Made by a program: the position numbers and the translations under genes. From Paenibacillus ferrarius (lineage in GTDB: Bacteria > Bacillota > Bacilli > Paenibacillales > NBRC-103111): a stretch of 64,000 nucleotides of DNA. This document shows positions 33,484 through 42,773 of this stretch, piece after piece. The DNA is taken from contig NZ_MBTG01000066.1 in the NCBI RefSeq assembly GCF_002027705.1, positions 186,001-250,000 on the forward strand, read 5' to 3'. A model generated the notes under the pieces. That model ran no database searches. It saw only the letters and a program-made list of their open reading frames with translations, and was not told where the DNA came from. How positions within the stretch are numbered: position 1 is the first letter of the stretch; every line of letters starts with the position of its first letter.

Positions 33484-34480
33484 ACCCAAACGCAATAGCT
33501 TGGCAACCAGTGAGCAGGGAAGCTTCACGCTCGAGGCTTCACTTGTATTTCCTGTTATTTTAATGTGTACGGTTACGCTGCTCTTTCTGGGCATGTATGT
33601 GTATCAGCGAGTTTTTGTTCAGCAAATGGCAAGATCCACAGCCGAGCGGCTCGCGTTTACATGGGATAACAGTCACAAAGATATCGTTACGGGCAATTTT
33701 AACCCTAGTAAAAGCGATGGTCTCTACTGGCGGCTTACTCAAGATAACATTTCGGATTTATTCGGTATGCTGACAGGCAGCGGCTCATCTCAAATTCAGC
33801 TTCCTGCCTTAGCAGCAAACGGTCAAGTTGAGCGAAAGCTTGCCAAAGCGTCAGTGTTGTTGCCTCAGGGGATAACTGGAACTGCCAAGTTTGTGAATTA
33901 TGTACTGGATAGGCAGATTGAAGTGAAGCTGAATAAGTCATATATAATACCTCCATTTGTAGATAAATGGCTGCATGTAAATAAGACATCTGCTACAGGG
34001 ATTTCGCATATTGTCGATCCAATTGAACTCATCCGATTAACGGATATTACAAGAACTTACTTTCAAACCATTAAAGGCAGAATTTCCCCGCAAAAAGCCA
34101 AGGAAGCCCTCATTGAGCCAGAATATGGTGATTTAGCTGGACCTGAGGTAACGATTAAGTCTGAGCGTCAAGCTGCTGCTTATTTGAAAAAGCTCGTTGG
34201 CGGCAAAGAAGTTGTATTGGAAACTGTATCGGGATTGAGCAGAACTGTTGATGCCTTGGACGCACGAGGAATTGCTCATCAAGCCTTTTATAGCATGACG
34301 GAGTTTCAACTCCGCAGAGAACAAATGCCCAAAGACATAGAACTGCTCAAGCAAGGGACACAAGTAAAAGGGATTGTATGGCATTTTTTCAAAAAGGATG
34401 CTAGTGGCAAGGAGATGCCTTCAAGCTCTTTTCGAAAGGAGTTGGAAAGCAAAGGAATTGTAGTTGTTATACACAACTAG
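33473..34480 (+). CDS. TadE-like pseudopilin
   Basis: A ~335-residue protein with a type IV prepilin-like N-terminus, EQGSFTLEASLVFPVILM (G|SFTLE with Glu at +5), then a hydrophobic helix and a long extracytoplasmic domain. It matches the TadE/TadF class of minor pseudopilins, although it is longer than most. No clear Shine-Dalgarno site marks the start; the GTG at 33473, overlapping the end of the prepilin gene, is the best guess, but the frame is open to 33401. Confidence 0.75.
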   Translation: MHRKPKRNSLATSEQGSFTLEASLVFPVILMCTVTLLFLGMYVYQRVFVQQMARSTAERLAFTWDNSHKDIVTGNFNPSKSDGLYWRLTQDNISDLFGMLTGSGSSQIQLPALAANGQVERKLAKASVLLPQGITGTAKFVNYVLDRQIEVKLNKSYIIPPFVDKWLHVNKTSATGISHIVDPIELIRLTDITRTYFQTIKGRISPQKAKEALIEPEYGDLAGPEVTIKSERQAAAYLKKLVGGKEVVLETVSGLSRTVDALDARGIAHQAFYSMTEFQLRREQMPKDIELLKQGTQVKGIVWHFFKKDASGKEMPSSSFRKELESKGIVVVIHN

Positions 34481-34494
34481 AAAGGGGAGAGTAA

Positions 34495-36774
34495 TTGAAG
34501 AGATTCATTCGTTCTGAAAGCGGCGCAGTTTCTGTTTATCTCATTCTAATCATTGTGCCAATTTTTTTGTTCCAAGCCGTATTAATTGATTTTGCGCGTA
34601 TTAAACTGGCAGAAAAAGAAAGCGATTCGGCTGTTAAGGCCGCAGCTCGTTCTGTTATGTCAGCGTATGATCAGGAGCTTCACAAAATGGGTCTGTACGG
34701 ACTGGGCATTTCACAGAATGAAAGTGAGACATTGTTCCGAGAGGTATTTACCGCCAATTTGTCAGGTCAAACAGCAGCTGGTGCTTTTCATTATATAGAC
34801 ACAAGGCCTGTAAATGAAAGTATTCGGGTTACTCCTGTGTATTCGTTGGCGAGTCATACCGTTTTTGAAAAACAAGTGCTGGAAGATATGAAAATCAAAG
34901 CTCCTATTGAGTACACGTTAGAAATTACGGATAAATTTCGGAAAAGTGGAACAACACCACCATTTCAGTTCGGCACACAATTCTCAAAAAATGCTGCAGA
35001 ATTGGAAAGGCTTATTAATCAGCGTGAGGAAGCTCTGGATGAGGCTTGGGAAAGCGCTGAGAACCTGCATGCGCAAACACAGCAATATTACACGTATTAT
35101 CTAGCACGCATCACAGAGCTGGATCAGTTAGCTGCTCAGATCGGTCTGCATACGGTTGATGAAGTAAAAAGCGAGATGAGCAGCATCAGGAGTCAAATGG
35201 AATCAATCCGTGAGTCCATATCTAATATGGATATGTCTATTGCTGCTCTCAGCCAAGCAGGTTCAGTAAGTGCAGCTGGGATACAGAACATGCTGCAAGC
35301 GAAAAGCAGATTGGCTGAGCAAGCTCAAATGCTGAATCAGAAATTAAATGAACTGGATGTCTTATTACAGTTAATTATGAAGTATGCGGCGCTGCTGGCA
35401 GCGACAAAGCTGGAGGTTCCGGCTGATGGCCAAGTAATTGTGCAATTGCAGCAGAACATTGAACCCGCTCTTCGTTTAGCCAAACAGCGGAATGACGAGC
35501 TTCGGACGAAAATAGATGGAATCCCTCGCAATGCTGGAATTGGAAATGAAAACGTAAATGAAGTGTTTCAAAATGTTTCCATGATGGGAGATGATTATTT
35601 TTATAAATATCAGACCTCTATAGCTAGCATAACTGCGCTGTTTTCTGCTTTTCAGGAAGTAATGGACTCGATATATCTTTTCACCCCCGATCAAACAAAC
35701 AGAGCTAATTCAGCAAATCAAAGTTATAACACAGAAGCAGTAGGATTTTATGGCACACAAAGCTTGCTGGAGAAAACGCGAATGGACCGCAACAACGTGA
35801 TTTCCACGAATAAACAAGAGCAAAAGACTAAAATTCAAGCAGTTCTTGATCAAGCTAAGCAAGCAATGGGTACGTGCACCGTGTTTAGTTCGTCAAATGG
35901 TGATAATGCGATGTATGAAAGATTGCAAGGATCAGGAAATTCATCTGCGGATGCTAAGGGCTTGTATCGAAAGTATCGAGAAGCCAACGCACAGGAAACG
36001 ACAATTGGCAGTGAAATAGCCTATGATCTCGAGAAATCAGAGCCTGTGAGTTTAAAAGCGATGGGAATGCTGGAGGCATTTAATTTGGCGGCGGATTCAC
36101 TCCGTGATGAATTGTATGTGAACGAATTTGCGCTAACCAAATTTAATTATCGAACTTATGGGCTGGAGCTTGATCCTAATGGGAATCCAAAGAAGTCCAG
36201 TGAGCTTGTAGATCCGGGAGCCCACGCTCTAAAGAATCAAGAAGTGGAATATTTATTGTATGGATTTTCCTCATGCGGTGCGAATATCTCATCTGCGTAT
36301 GCGGAAATGTTTTCCTTCCGATTGGCGATCCGAACAGTCGAAGCACTTCTGGATCCCAAGAAAGAGCTGCTCAATGTGGGCTCGCCGCTGCTTGTTCTTT
36401 TGGCTGCAGCCGCGGAAGGAGCGCTGCTTGCGATTCAAGACATGAGCAAACTGATTAAAGGGGAAGCTGTGGAGCTGTCTGCGAAAATAACGACTTCAGT
36501 GCTTCGTTTAACGTACAAAGACTATTTGCGTGTATTCCTCATGATGCATAGCAATAATACAAAACTCATGGCTAGAATGCAGGCGCTTATTGAGCTTAAC
36601 AACAGCAAGGATTTAGTGCAAGAGACGACATATTTGCAGGGATATGCTGTGAGTGAAGTGAGATTGTGGTTTATCCCACAGCTTATGAAGCTTTTGGATG
36701 GCTCGGGTTTGCTTGGCTGTAACGTACAGGGCAATTACTGCCGCTTTAGTCAAACAGCCGCTATAGCATACTAA
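34495..36774 (+). CDS. Large TadG-like pilus-associated protein
   Basis: A 759-residue protein with a prepilin-like N-terminus, ESGAVSVYLILIIVPIFLF, but Tyr rather than Glu at +5. One membrane helix is followed by a long extracytoplasmic region with coiled-coil stretches (~165-300: SMRSQMES, MLQAKSRLAEQAQMLNQKLNE). Near the C-terminus is a hydrophobic stretch (~625-650). It is probably anchored in the membrane as part of the trans-wall Tad apparatus. The TTG start has AAAGGGGAG just upstream. Confidence 0.72.
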   Translation: MKRFIRSESGAVSVYLILIIVPIFLFQAVLIDFARIKLAEKESDSAVKAAARSVMSAYDQELHKMGLYGLGISQNESETLFREVFTANLSGQTAAGAFHYIDTRPVNESIRVTPVYSLASHTVFEKQVLEDMKIKAPIEYTLEITDKFRKSGTTPPFQFGTQFSKNAAELERLINQREEALDEAWESAENLHAQTQQYYTYYLARITELDQLAAQIGLHTVDEVKSEMSSIRSQMESIRESISNMDMSIAALSQAGSVSAAGIQNMLQAKSRLAEQAQMLNQKLNELDVLLQLIMKYAALLAATKLEVPADGQVIVQLQQNIEPALRLAKQRNDELRTKIDGIPRNAGIGNENVNEVFQNVSMMGDDYFYKYQTSIASITALFSAFQEVMDSIYLFTPDQTNRANSANQSYNTEAVGFYGTQSLLEKTRMDRNNVISTNKQEQKTKIQAVLDQAKQAMGTCTVFSSSNGDNAMYERLQGSGNSSADAKGLYRKYREANAQETTIGSEIAYDLEKSEPVSLKAMGMLEAFNLAADSLRDELYVNEFALTKFNYRTYGLELDPNGNPKKSSELVDPGAHALKNQEVEYLLYGFSSCGANISSAYAEMFSFRLAIRTVEALLDPKKELLNVGSPLLVLLAAAAEGALLAIQDMSKLIKGEAVELSAKITTSVLRLTYKDYLRVFLMMHSNNTKLMARMQALIELNNSKDLVQETTYLQGYAVSEVRLWFIPQLMKLLDGSGLLGCNVQGNYCRFSQTAAIAY

Positions 36775-36791
36775 CAAAGGAGAGTGCATTA

Positions 36792-37457
36792 GTGGTTCGT
36801 AAATTATATAAAGAGCAGCAAGGAGGGATCGTACTGGAGGCCTCACTTGTGCTTCCTTTTTTTCTGGCATTTGTTGTCGGTTTGGTTGTTTGTATTCAGA
36901 TTGCTGTTTTGGAATTAGCTCTGCAAGCAGGCGTGAGCGAAGCAACCAAAAGCATCGCAGGTCAACTGTATCCAGTGCAGCTCCTCGTACAAGAAAGCAA
37001 GTCGAGGCTTGAACAGAGCCGGCCGGCTGAGATATTGACGGCCGTAATCGAACGTGTGCAAGCTGTCAGAACACAAGTGACAAATGTTGAAAGCTTGGCC
37101 GATGAATACGCCGCTTACATTCCAGAGCCACTTTTAGAATTAATCAGATGGGAGAAAGAGAAGCGTGAGCTCAGTGAAGATAAGGGGGCGGAGGCGCTGG
37201 ACGAGTTCTATGACACTCACATAAAACCGCGCATGCAAACGGTCTTTACACCGATTGTTTATGCCTTTTGTGATGAGCGAACCGTTCCAAAAGATACATT
37301 CAAGGTGACCTCGATAACCCTTCCAAGTATGGAAAACGGCGGAAACGCAATCCTGAGCATTGAAGCTCAGATTACTTATAAACTTCCTTTGCCATTTATC
37401 AGTCAGCAGATCATTCTAAAAAAGAGGGCCTATGAGCGAGCGTGGGTTGGTGCTTAA
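36792..37457 (+). CDS. TadE-like pseudopilin (second)
   Basis: A 221-residue protein with the pseudopilin N-terminus QQGGIVLEASLVLPFFLAFV (G|GIVLE, Glu at +5), a hydrophobic helix and a ~180-residue outer domain. The GTG start has AAAGGAGAG upstream. It ends one base before the leader of the prepilin-peptidase gene, whose product would process it. Confidence 0.78.
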   Translation: MVRKLYKEQQGGIVLEASLVLPFFLAFVVGLVVCIQIAVLELALQAGVSEATKSIAGQLYPVQLLVQESKSRLEQSRPAEILTAVIERVQAVRTQVTNVESLADEYAAYIPEPLLELIRWEKEKRELSEDKGAEALDEFYDTHIKPRMQTVFTPIVYAFCDERTVPKDTFKVTSITLPSMENGGNAILSIEAQITYKLPLPFISQQIILKKRAYERAWVGA

Positions 37458-37472
37458 ATGGGAGGGGAATTT

Positions 37473-37982
37473 ATGATTCATGTTATCCTTTTACTGTTCG
37501 TTACGTTAGCTTTTATTACGGATATCCGTCATTCCATCATTCCCAATAAATTGACACTATGTGGAACAATTGCAGGTGTGTTTTTCCATTTTGCTTACGA
37601 AGGATGGAAGGGGCTGCTTCTTGCCTTGGTTGGAGCGGCAGTTGGATTTATTGCACTGATCTTGCTTTATTTTTTTGGAGCTTTAGGTGCTGGCGATGTG
37701 AAGCTGTTTGCAGCAATTGGCGCCATCATGGGAGTCACATTCGTTGTTCAAGCCATGCTCTATGCGATCTTGTGTGCGGGTCTTATTGGTCTTCTTTTAC
37801 TCGGTATTCAGAGGCAGATGGCAGCAACTGGACACAAGCTCGCCCTATGGTTGTATGGGGCTATCGCGTGTCATGACATGAGCAGTTTGCGATCTTTGAA
37901 GCATCAAAAAAACACGAAATTTCCGTTTATGTATGCGGTTGTACCTGGCGTCGCATTGACATGGTGCTATATGTTTTTATGA
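37473..37982 (+). CDS. tadV: Prepilin peptidase (TadV/CpaA-like, A24)
   Basis: A 169-residue polytopic membrane aspartic protease of family A24. Both catalytic aspartates are visible: Asp in FITDIRHSIIPN and the GAGD motif in GALGAGDVKLFAAIG. Six hydrophobic helices fit the family. It would cleave the Flp-like and TadE-like N-termini encoded just upstream. The ATG at 37473 has GGGAGGGG upstream; an earlier ATG at 37458 overlaps that site. Confidence 0.88.
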   Translation: MIHVILLLFVTLAFITDIRHSIIPNKLTLCGTIAGVFFHFAYEGWKGLLLALVGAAVGFIALILLYFFGALGAGDVKLFAAIGAIMGVTFVVQAMLYAILCAGLIGLLLLGIQRQMAATGHKLALWLYGAIACHDMSSLRSLKHQKNTKFPFMYAVVPGVALTWCYMFL

Positions 37983-37999
37983 GAAGAGGTGGTGGAGCC

Positions 38000-39499
38000 T
38001 TGACACAAGAAGTATTTGGTCTTAGGTATGAGTTTGTCTACAATCACGGCCATTATATGGCGCTTCATAAAGAGCATGGATTAGAGGCAAAAGAGTTGTC
38101 CATGCTGCAGGTTAAGATGCTTGAGGCTAATGACATCCCGAATCTGTTGCCTTTGGAAATACAGGAAATAGATTTCCGGATCAGCCTGCTTTACAACATT
38201 TCGTCCAAGCGCATGCTTGCTCATGTGGTGAAAATAGAAGGGCTTTCCAAGCTTAAATTCGCCAAAATGATGGTTGCCATCGTAAGCACTCTGGAAGCGA
38301 ATAAGAACTATATGTTAAACGAAGAAGGGTATGTGCTGAAGGAGAATTTTATTTTTATGGGTGCTGAGTGGTCAGACATCTATTTGACTTACATCCCTAT
38401 TGAACCGTTATCGGAAGATCAGTCCGTTACTAAATCTTTAGCCTTATTTATGGATCACATGCTGCTTGCTTTGAAAGATGAGGAAAGGAATGAAGTGAAT
38501 GCGATTCTGACGGCATGCACATCCATGCATCGGCTGCAAGACTATAAAGATTTTTTCTTGCAACTAATGGATAAACAAACCGTTGTTCCAAAGGAGTTGG
38601 CAGCTCCAGTTAATCATCAATATGAATTAGAAACGGATCGAACATATTCAGATCCACCACATCCAGAACAGTTCAATAACTTGCCAAAGCCCCATCTAGC
38701 CCAGCAAGTGGACTATCAGTCGGAGCCCCAAAAATGGAATCAAAATGCACCTAATGTGCAGCAAGATGAGCAAGTAGTGAAAGCAGTGAAAGCGGATATG
38801 CAATCAACTTCCTTTACACCTCTGACGCAAAGGTCACAACTTATTGCACTTGCTGTAGTTATTTTGCTTAGTGCATTTGTATGGCAAAATTATTTTACGT
38901 ATCCGTCGACAGAGACGCTGCATGTTACTGCTGGTATCACGATAATACTGGCAGATATATGGCTTGTTTTGAAATTTCTTGGTTTGCCCATGACGCCACA
39001 AGGTGGACAACATCAAACGTTCACGCCATCGGGTGAAATACAAGCCGAGAGTATAGTGAAAAGTCAATTTCCAGAGGGTGATGAGAAGCTTATAGATGTT
39101 CAAAATTACTATGACAATTTACACCAGCATACATCACTGCTTCATAATAAACTGCCTAACGCAACCGTGTTCTTAGGGAATGTAAAATTACAAGCAGCCG
39201 GGCCGCGCATCGAAGTGAAAACCGAAGATAATGTGAGAACGATATCTATCACTAACGATCATTTTACAATAGGAAGAGGAGACGCGAATATTAAAGTAGA
39301 CTGTGTTCTGGAAGAAGCAGGCGTTTCTCGCATTCATACCGAGATCATAAAAAAAGAGATCAGCTACGAGATTCAAGATGCTGGTTCAACAAATGGGACC
39401 TACTTGAATGGCGAATTGCTGGTTGCTTATCAACGTTATCCGCTGAAGGACGGCGACGAAATTCGTATAGTCAGACAGGAAATAAGGTTTAGGCTATAA
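38000..39499 (+). CDS. FHA-domain membrane protein ending the tad run
   Basis: A ~499-residue protein with an N-terminal DUF6382-type domain (FGLRYEFVYNHGHYMALH to ~200), a low-complexity proline/glutamine linker, two hydrophobic helices (LIALAVVILLSAFVW, AGITIILADIWLVLKFL, ~280-325) and a C-terminal FHA domain (~415-490: ITNDHFTIGRGDANIKVD, GVSRIHTEI, DAGSTNGTYLNGE). FHA binds phosphothreonine, and all core residues (GR, SRxH, STNG) are present. The TTG at 38000 is favoured by GAGGTGG; ATG 37979 overlapping tadV is an alternative. It may be the reader for the kinase at 26224. Confidence 0.8.
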   Translation: MTQEVFGLRYEFVYNHGHYMALHKEHGLEAKELSMLQVKMLEANDIPNLLPLEIQEIDFRISLLYNISSKRMLAHVVKIEGLSKLKFAKMMVAIVSTLEANKNYMLNEEGYVLKENFIFMGAEWSDIYLTYIPIEPLSEDQSVTKSLALFMDHMLLALKDEERNEVNAILTACTSMHRLQDYKDFFLQLMDKQTVVPKELAAPVNHQYELETDRTYSDPPHPEQFNNLPKPHLAQQVDYQSEPQKWNQNAPNVQQDEQVVKAVKADMQSTSFTPLTQRSQLIALAVVILLSAFVWQNYFTYPSTETLHVTAGITIILADIWLVLKFLGLPMTPQGGQHQTFTPSGEIQAESIVKSQFPEGDEKLIDVQNYYDNLHQHTSLLHNKLPNATVFLGNVKLQAAGPRIEVKTEDNVRTISITNDHFTIGRGDANIKVDCVLEEAGVSRIHTEIIKKEISYEIQDAGSTNGTYLNGELLVAYQRYPLKDGDEIRIVRQEIRFRL

Positions 39500-39552
39500 A
39501 GCGAGGGAAAAGGTGAAAAAAAGGCGAAAATGACAAGTGATGATAAAATATT

Positions 39553-39574
39553 GCGTCCCAAAAGGGGCGTTTTT
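39553..39574 (+). terminator. Terminator after the tad run
   Basis: GCGTCCC pairs with GGGGCG across AAAA, then TTTTT. It separates the FHA gene from the ABC-F gene; nothing else was seen in 39575-39704 apart from a TATAAT at 39642-39647 that may be the next gene's -10. Confidence 0.7.
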
Positions 39575-39704
39575 ATGCATTTCTTGCATGAATACGCTTC
39601 CTAGAACAATTTAACTACTTCCTGTCTTGCAGCGCGAGTGGTATAATAAGAAGTCGCGAATGGATGCGATTAGTTTTTAACAGACAGGGGTTTGTGTTTA
39701 CGAG

Positions 39705-41261
39705 ATGAGTCTTTTGACAATTGAAGATTTGAGCCATAGCTTCGGAGATCGGACATTATTCAAAAATGTGTCATTCCGACTGCTTGCGGGCGAACGTGTT
39801 GGTATTGTTGGAGCAAATGGCGTGGGGAAATCCACGTTGATGAATATATTGACTGGTAAGCTTTTGAAGGATACAGGAAAAGTGGAGTGGACGCCACGAG
39901 TTCATTATGGGTACTTGGATCAGCACTCGGTGCTGACGCCAGGCAAAACGATTCGTGATATTCTGCGTGATGCTTTTTTACCTTTATTTGAAGCGGAAAA
40001 AGAAATGATGGCCATTACGGAGAAAATGGGAGATGCCACGCCAGATGAGCTTGAATTGCTGTTAGAGCAAATGGGCGAAATTCAAGAGCGTTTGGACATT
40101 GGCGGCTTCTATTTGTTGGATGTTAAAATTGATGAAATGGCTAATGGTCTTGGACTTAATGCAATTGGCCTCGAGCGTGATGTTACTTCCTTGAGCGGCG
40201 GACAGCGGACGAAAGTTCTTCTGGCGAAGCTTCTTTTGGAGAAGCCGACCGTGCTTCTTTTGGATGAGCCAACGAACTATTTGGACGTAGAGCATATTGA
40301 ATGGTTGAAGATGTATCTTAAGGATTACCCGTTTGCTTTTATGCTTATTTCACATGACACGGAATTTATGAATGAAGTCGTTAATGTTGTCTATCATTTG
40401 GAATTTACGAAGCTAACTCGCTACACAGCGAATTATGAGAAATTCCTTGATATGGCTGAGATGAACAAATCGCAGCATATTGATGCGTATGAAAAGCAGC
40501 AGGAGTTTATCAAAAAGCAAGAGGATTTCATTGCGCGAAACAAAGCGCGTGCTTCAACTTCTACAAGGGCTAAGAGTAGGGAGAAGCAGCTCGACAAAAT
40601 TGATCGCATTGAACGTCCCGAGACGGCTATGAAACCGACTTTTGTGTTCAAAGAATCGCGTTCAAGCAGCAGAGTTGTCTTTGAGGCGCAAAAGCTGGAG
40701 ATCGGCTATGATCGCGCACTATTACCAGAGATGAATGTCACGATTGAACGCGGCGAGAAGATTGCGATCGTCGGGTGCAATGGGGTTGGTAAATCAACTC
40801 TGCTCAAGACCATTTTGGGGAAAATTGAGCCATTCAACGGCAAAACATTTCTTGGCGATTATTTAAGCCCTGCTTATTTTGAGCAAGAGGTGAAAGCGCC
40901 GAATATGACACCGATTGATGATGTTTGGAATGAGTTCTCTTCCATGACGCAGAATGAGGTTAGAGGAGCGCTTGCTCGGGTAGGGCTCAAAAATGAGCAC
41001 ATCACGCGCGCGATGAGTAAGCTTAGCGGTGGTGAGCAAGCGAAAGTCAGACTTTGCAAATTATTGATGCGAGAAAGCAATTGGCTGCTGTTCGATGAGC
41101 CAACGAACCATTTGGACGTCGTTGCCAAAGAAGAGCTCCAGCGCGCTTTGAAAGCATACAAAGGTACTGTTTTACTCGTTTGCCATGAACCTGAATTCTA
41201 TGAAGGTTGGGTAACTAGAGTTTGGGATGTTGAAGAGTGGTCAGCGAAAGTAACCAATTAA
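39705..41261 (+). CDS. ABC-F family ATPase (YfmM-like)
   Basis: A 518-residue protein with two ABC domains and no membrane part. Site 1 has Walker A GANGVGKST, signature LSGGQ and Walker B LLLDEPTNYLD. Site 2 has GCNGVGKST, LSGGEQ and LLFDEPTNHLD. The P-site linker lies between (~240-320). ABC-F proteins act on ribosomes as translation factors or antibiotic-protection factors. The length matches B. subtilis YfmM. It is the first of three ABC-F genes within 7 kb. Confidence 0.88.
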   Translation: MSLLTIEDLSHSFGDRTLFKNVSFRLLAGERVGIVGANGVGKSTLMNILTGKLLKDTGKVEWTPRVHYGYLDQHSVLTPGKTIRDILRDAFLPLFEAEKEMMAITEKMGDATPDELELLLEQMGEIQERLDIGGFYLLDVKIDEMANGLGLNAIGLERDVTSLSGGQRTKVLLAKLLLEKPTVLLLDEPTNYLDVEHIEWLKMYLKDYPFAFMLISHDTEFMNEVVNVVYHLEFTKLTRYTANYEKFLDMAEMNKSQHIDAYEKQQEFIKKQEDFIARNKARASTSTRAKSREKQLDKIDRIERPETAMKPTFVFKESRSSSRVVFEAQKLEIGYDRALLPEMNVTIERGEKIAIVGCNGVGKSTLLKTILGKIEPFNGKTFLGDYLSPAYFEQEVKAPNMTPIDDVWNEFSSMTQNEVRGALARVGLKNEHITRAMSKLSGGEQAKVRLCKLLMRESNWLLFDEPTNHLDVVAKEELQRALKAYKGTVLLVCHEPEFYEGWVTRVWDVEEWSAKVTN

Positions 41262-41282
41262 TTTCACAGGGGGAAATGATTC

Positions 41283-41573
41283 ATGTTAACTCACATTGTG
41301 TTTTTTAAGTTGAAAGACCGCAGTCCGGAAGCTGTAGAAGTAACGAAAAATGTTCTTACCAATATGGAAGGCAAAATTGATGTTCTCCGATATATTGAGG
41401 TTGGAACAGATATCCTTCATTTGGAACGTTCTTATGATATTGCGCTAATCACGAAATTTGATTCCTTAGAGGATCTGAAGGTCTATGACACACATCCGAT
41501 TCATGAAGCAGTGAAGGCTCATATGAAGACAGTTCTTGATGGTACTTCGGTTTGTGTGGATTTCTTAAGCTAA
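41283..41573 (+). CDS. Dabb (stress-responsive A/B barrel) domain protein
   Basis: A 96-residue single-domain ferredoxin-like protein of the Dabb family: N-terminal MLTHIVFFKLKD, central LERSYDIALITKFDS, then YDTHPIHEAVKAHM. Members form dimeric barrels; their substrate is usually unknown. It sits 21 bases after the ABC-F gene with GGGGG before the ATG, so is probably co-transcribed with it. Confidence 0.87.
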   Translation: MLTHIVFFKLKDRSPEAVEVTKNVLTNMEGKIDVLRYIEVGTDILHLERSYDIALITKFDSLEDLKVYDTHPIHEAVKAHMKTVLDGTSVCVDFLS

Positions 41574-41595
41574 TCAGGTTTGAAAAACATAAGGG

Positions 41596-41677
41596 AACAG
41601 TGTAGTATCCTTAGAAGAGGTTAGTTGGTGATTTATGTCACTAGCATGCCTAAGTATCCTAGGCTGCACTGTTTTTT
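41596..41677 (+). terminator. Multi-stem terminator after the Dabb gene
   Basis: AACAGTG (41596-41602) pairs with CACTGTT (41667-41673). Inside are CTTAG/CTAAG and GTGA/TCAC stems, and a T-run follows. The 80-nt, three-stem fold is larger than needed for termination. Confidence 0.6.
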
Positions 41678-41723
41678 GTTTGTTTAGACAGCCATTAATT
41701 TATAGAAAAGGGATGATTCCCAA

Positions 41724-42773
41724 GTGAAGTCAAAACTTAATCAAGCCTATATGACGGACATTCTAGAGATGCTGCTGCGCACACCAAGTCCGACAGGTTA
41801 TACGCACCACATTATGCAAAAGGTAGAGCAAGAAGTAACTAAACTCGGATATGAGCTTACATATACGAATAAAGGCTGCGGCATTGTGACCATACCGGGA
41901 ACACGCGAAGACCGAGTGATCGGCATCTCTGCCCATGTGGATACACTTGGCGCGATGGTTCGTTCTATCAAAGAGAACGGTACTTTGAAAATCACTTCTT
42001 TGGGCGGATTCATGATGGGAGCCATCGAAAATGAATACGTGCAAATTCATACACGTGATGAACGTGTCTATGATGGTACTATTTTAACTTCAAGGCCTTC
42101 TGTCCACGTGTATGAGGATGCTAGAGAGTACAAACGGGATGAAGCCAACATGGAAGTGCGTATTGATGAATTGGTGAATTCCAAAAAAGAGGTTCAAGCT
42201 TTGGGCATTCGCGTTGGCGATTATATTTCGTTCGATCCGCGGGTACAAGTGAAAGCCAACGGTTTCGTAAAGTCACGTCATCTGGACGATAAAGCTAGTG
42301 TAGCGTCATTGTTCGGTTTGCTTAAGTTAATGAAAGAAGAAGGCTTGCAGCCTGTATTCACGATCAAGCTGTTCTTCTCTAATTATGAAGAAGTTGGTCA
42401 TGGTTCCTCTTTCATTCCGGAAGATATTACGGATTTCATTGCGGTGGATATGGGCGCGCTTGGTGATGATTTGAGCGGCAGTGAACGCGATGTTTCGATC
42501 TGTGCGAAAGATTCCTCGGGACCTTATGATTATCAGATGACTTCGAAAATGATCGAACTTGCGGAGAAGCTGGAAATCGGCTATGCCGTTGATATTTATC
42601 CAAGATACAGCTCAGATGCAACAGCCGCGCTCAGAGGCGGACGCGATATTCGTGCGGCCTTGGTTGGTCCTGGCGTTCATGCGTCACACAGCATGGAAAG
42701 AACGCATATGGATGCAGTAGTGAATACAGCAGCTCTGCTTGCCGCCTATATCATGGAGCCGGTGGAAGCATGA
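41724..42773 (+). CDS. M42 family metallo-aminopeptidase
   Basis: A 349-residue cytosolic M42 peptidase (YsdC/FrvX/glutamyl-aminopeptidase type). Metal and catalytic motifs: SAHVDTLG, RHLDDKAS, NYEEVGHG (Glu general base), AVDMGALG and HASHSMERTHMD. The family forms tetrahedral dodecamers that trim peptides. The start is GTG with AAAGGGATGA upstream. Its stop overlaps the ATG of the next gene, coupling it to an ABC-F ATPase. Confidence 0.92.
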   Translation: MKSKLNQAYMTDILEMLLRTPSPTGYTHHIMQKVEQEVTKLGYELTYTNKGCGIVTIPGTREDRVIGISAHVDTLGAMVRSIKENGTLKITSLGGFMMGAIENEYVQIHTRDERVYDGTILTSRPSVHVYEDAREYKRDEANMEVRIDELVNSKKEVQALGIRVGDYISFDPRVQVKANGFVKSRHLDDKASVASLFGLLKLMKEEGLQPVFTIKLFFSNYEEVGHGSSFIPEDITDFIAVDMGALGDDLSGSERDVSICAKDSSGPYDYQMTSKMIELAEKLEIGYAVDIYPRYSSDATAALRGGRDIRAALVGPGVHASHSMERTHMDAVVNTAALLAAYIMEPVEA

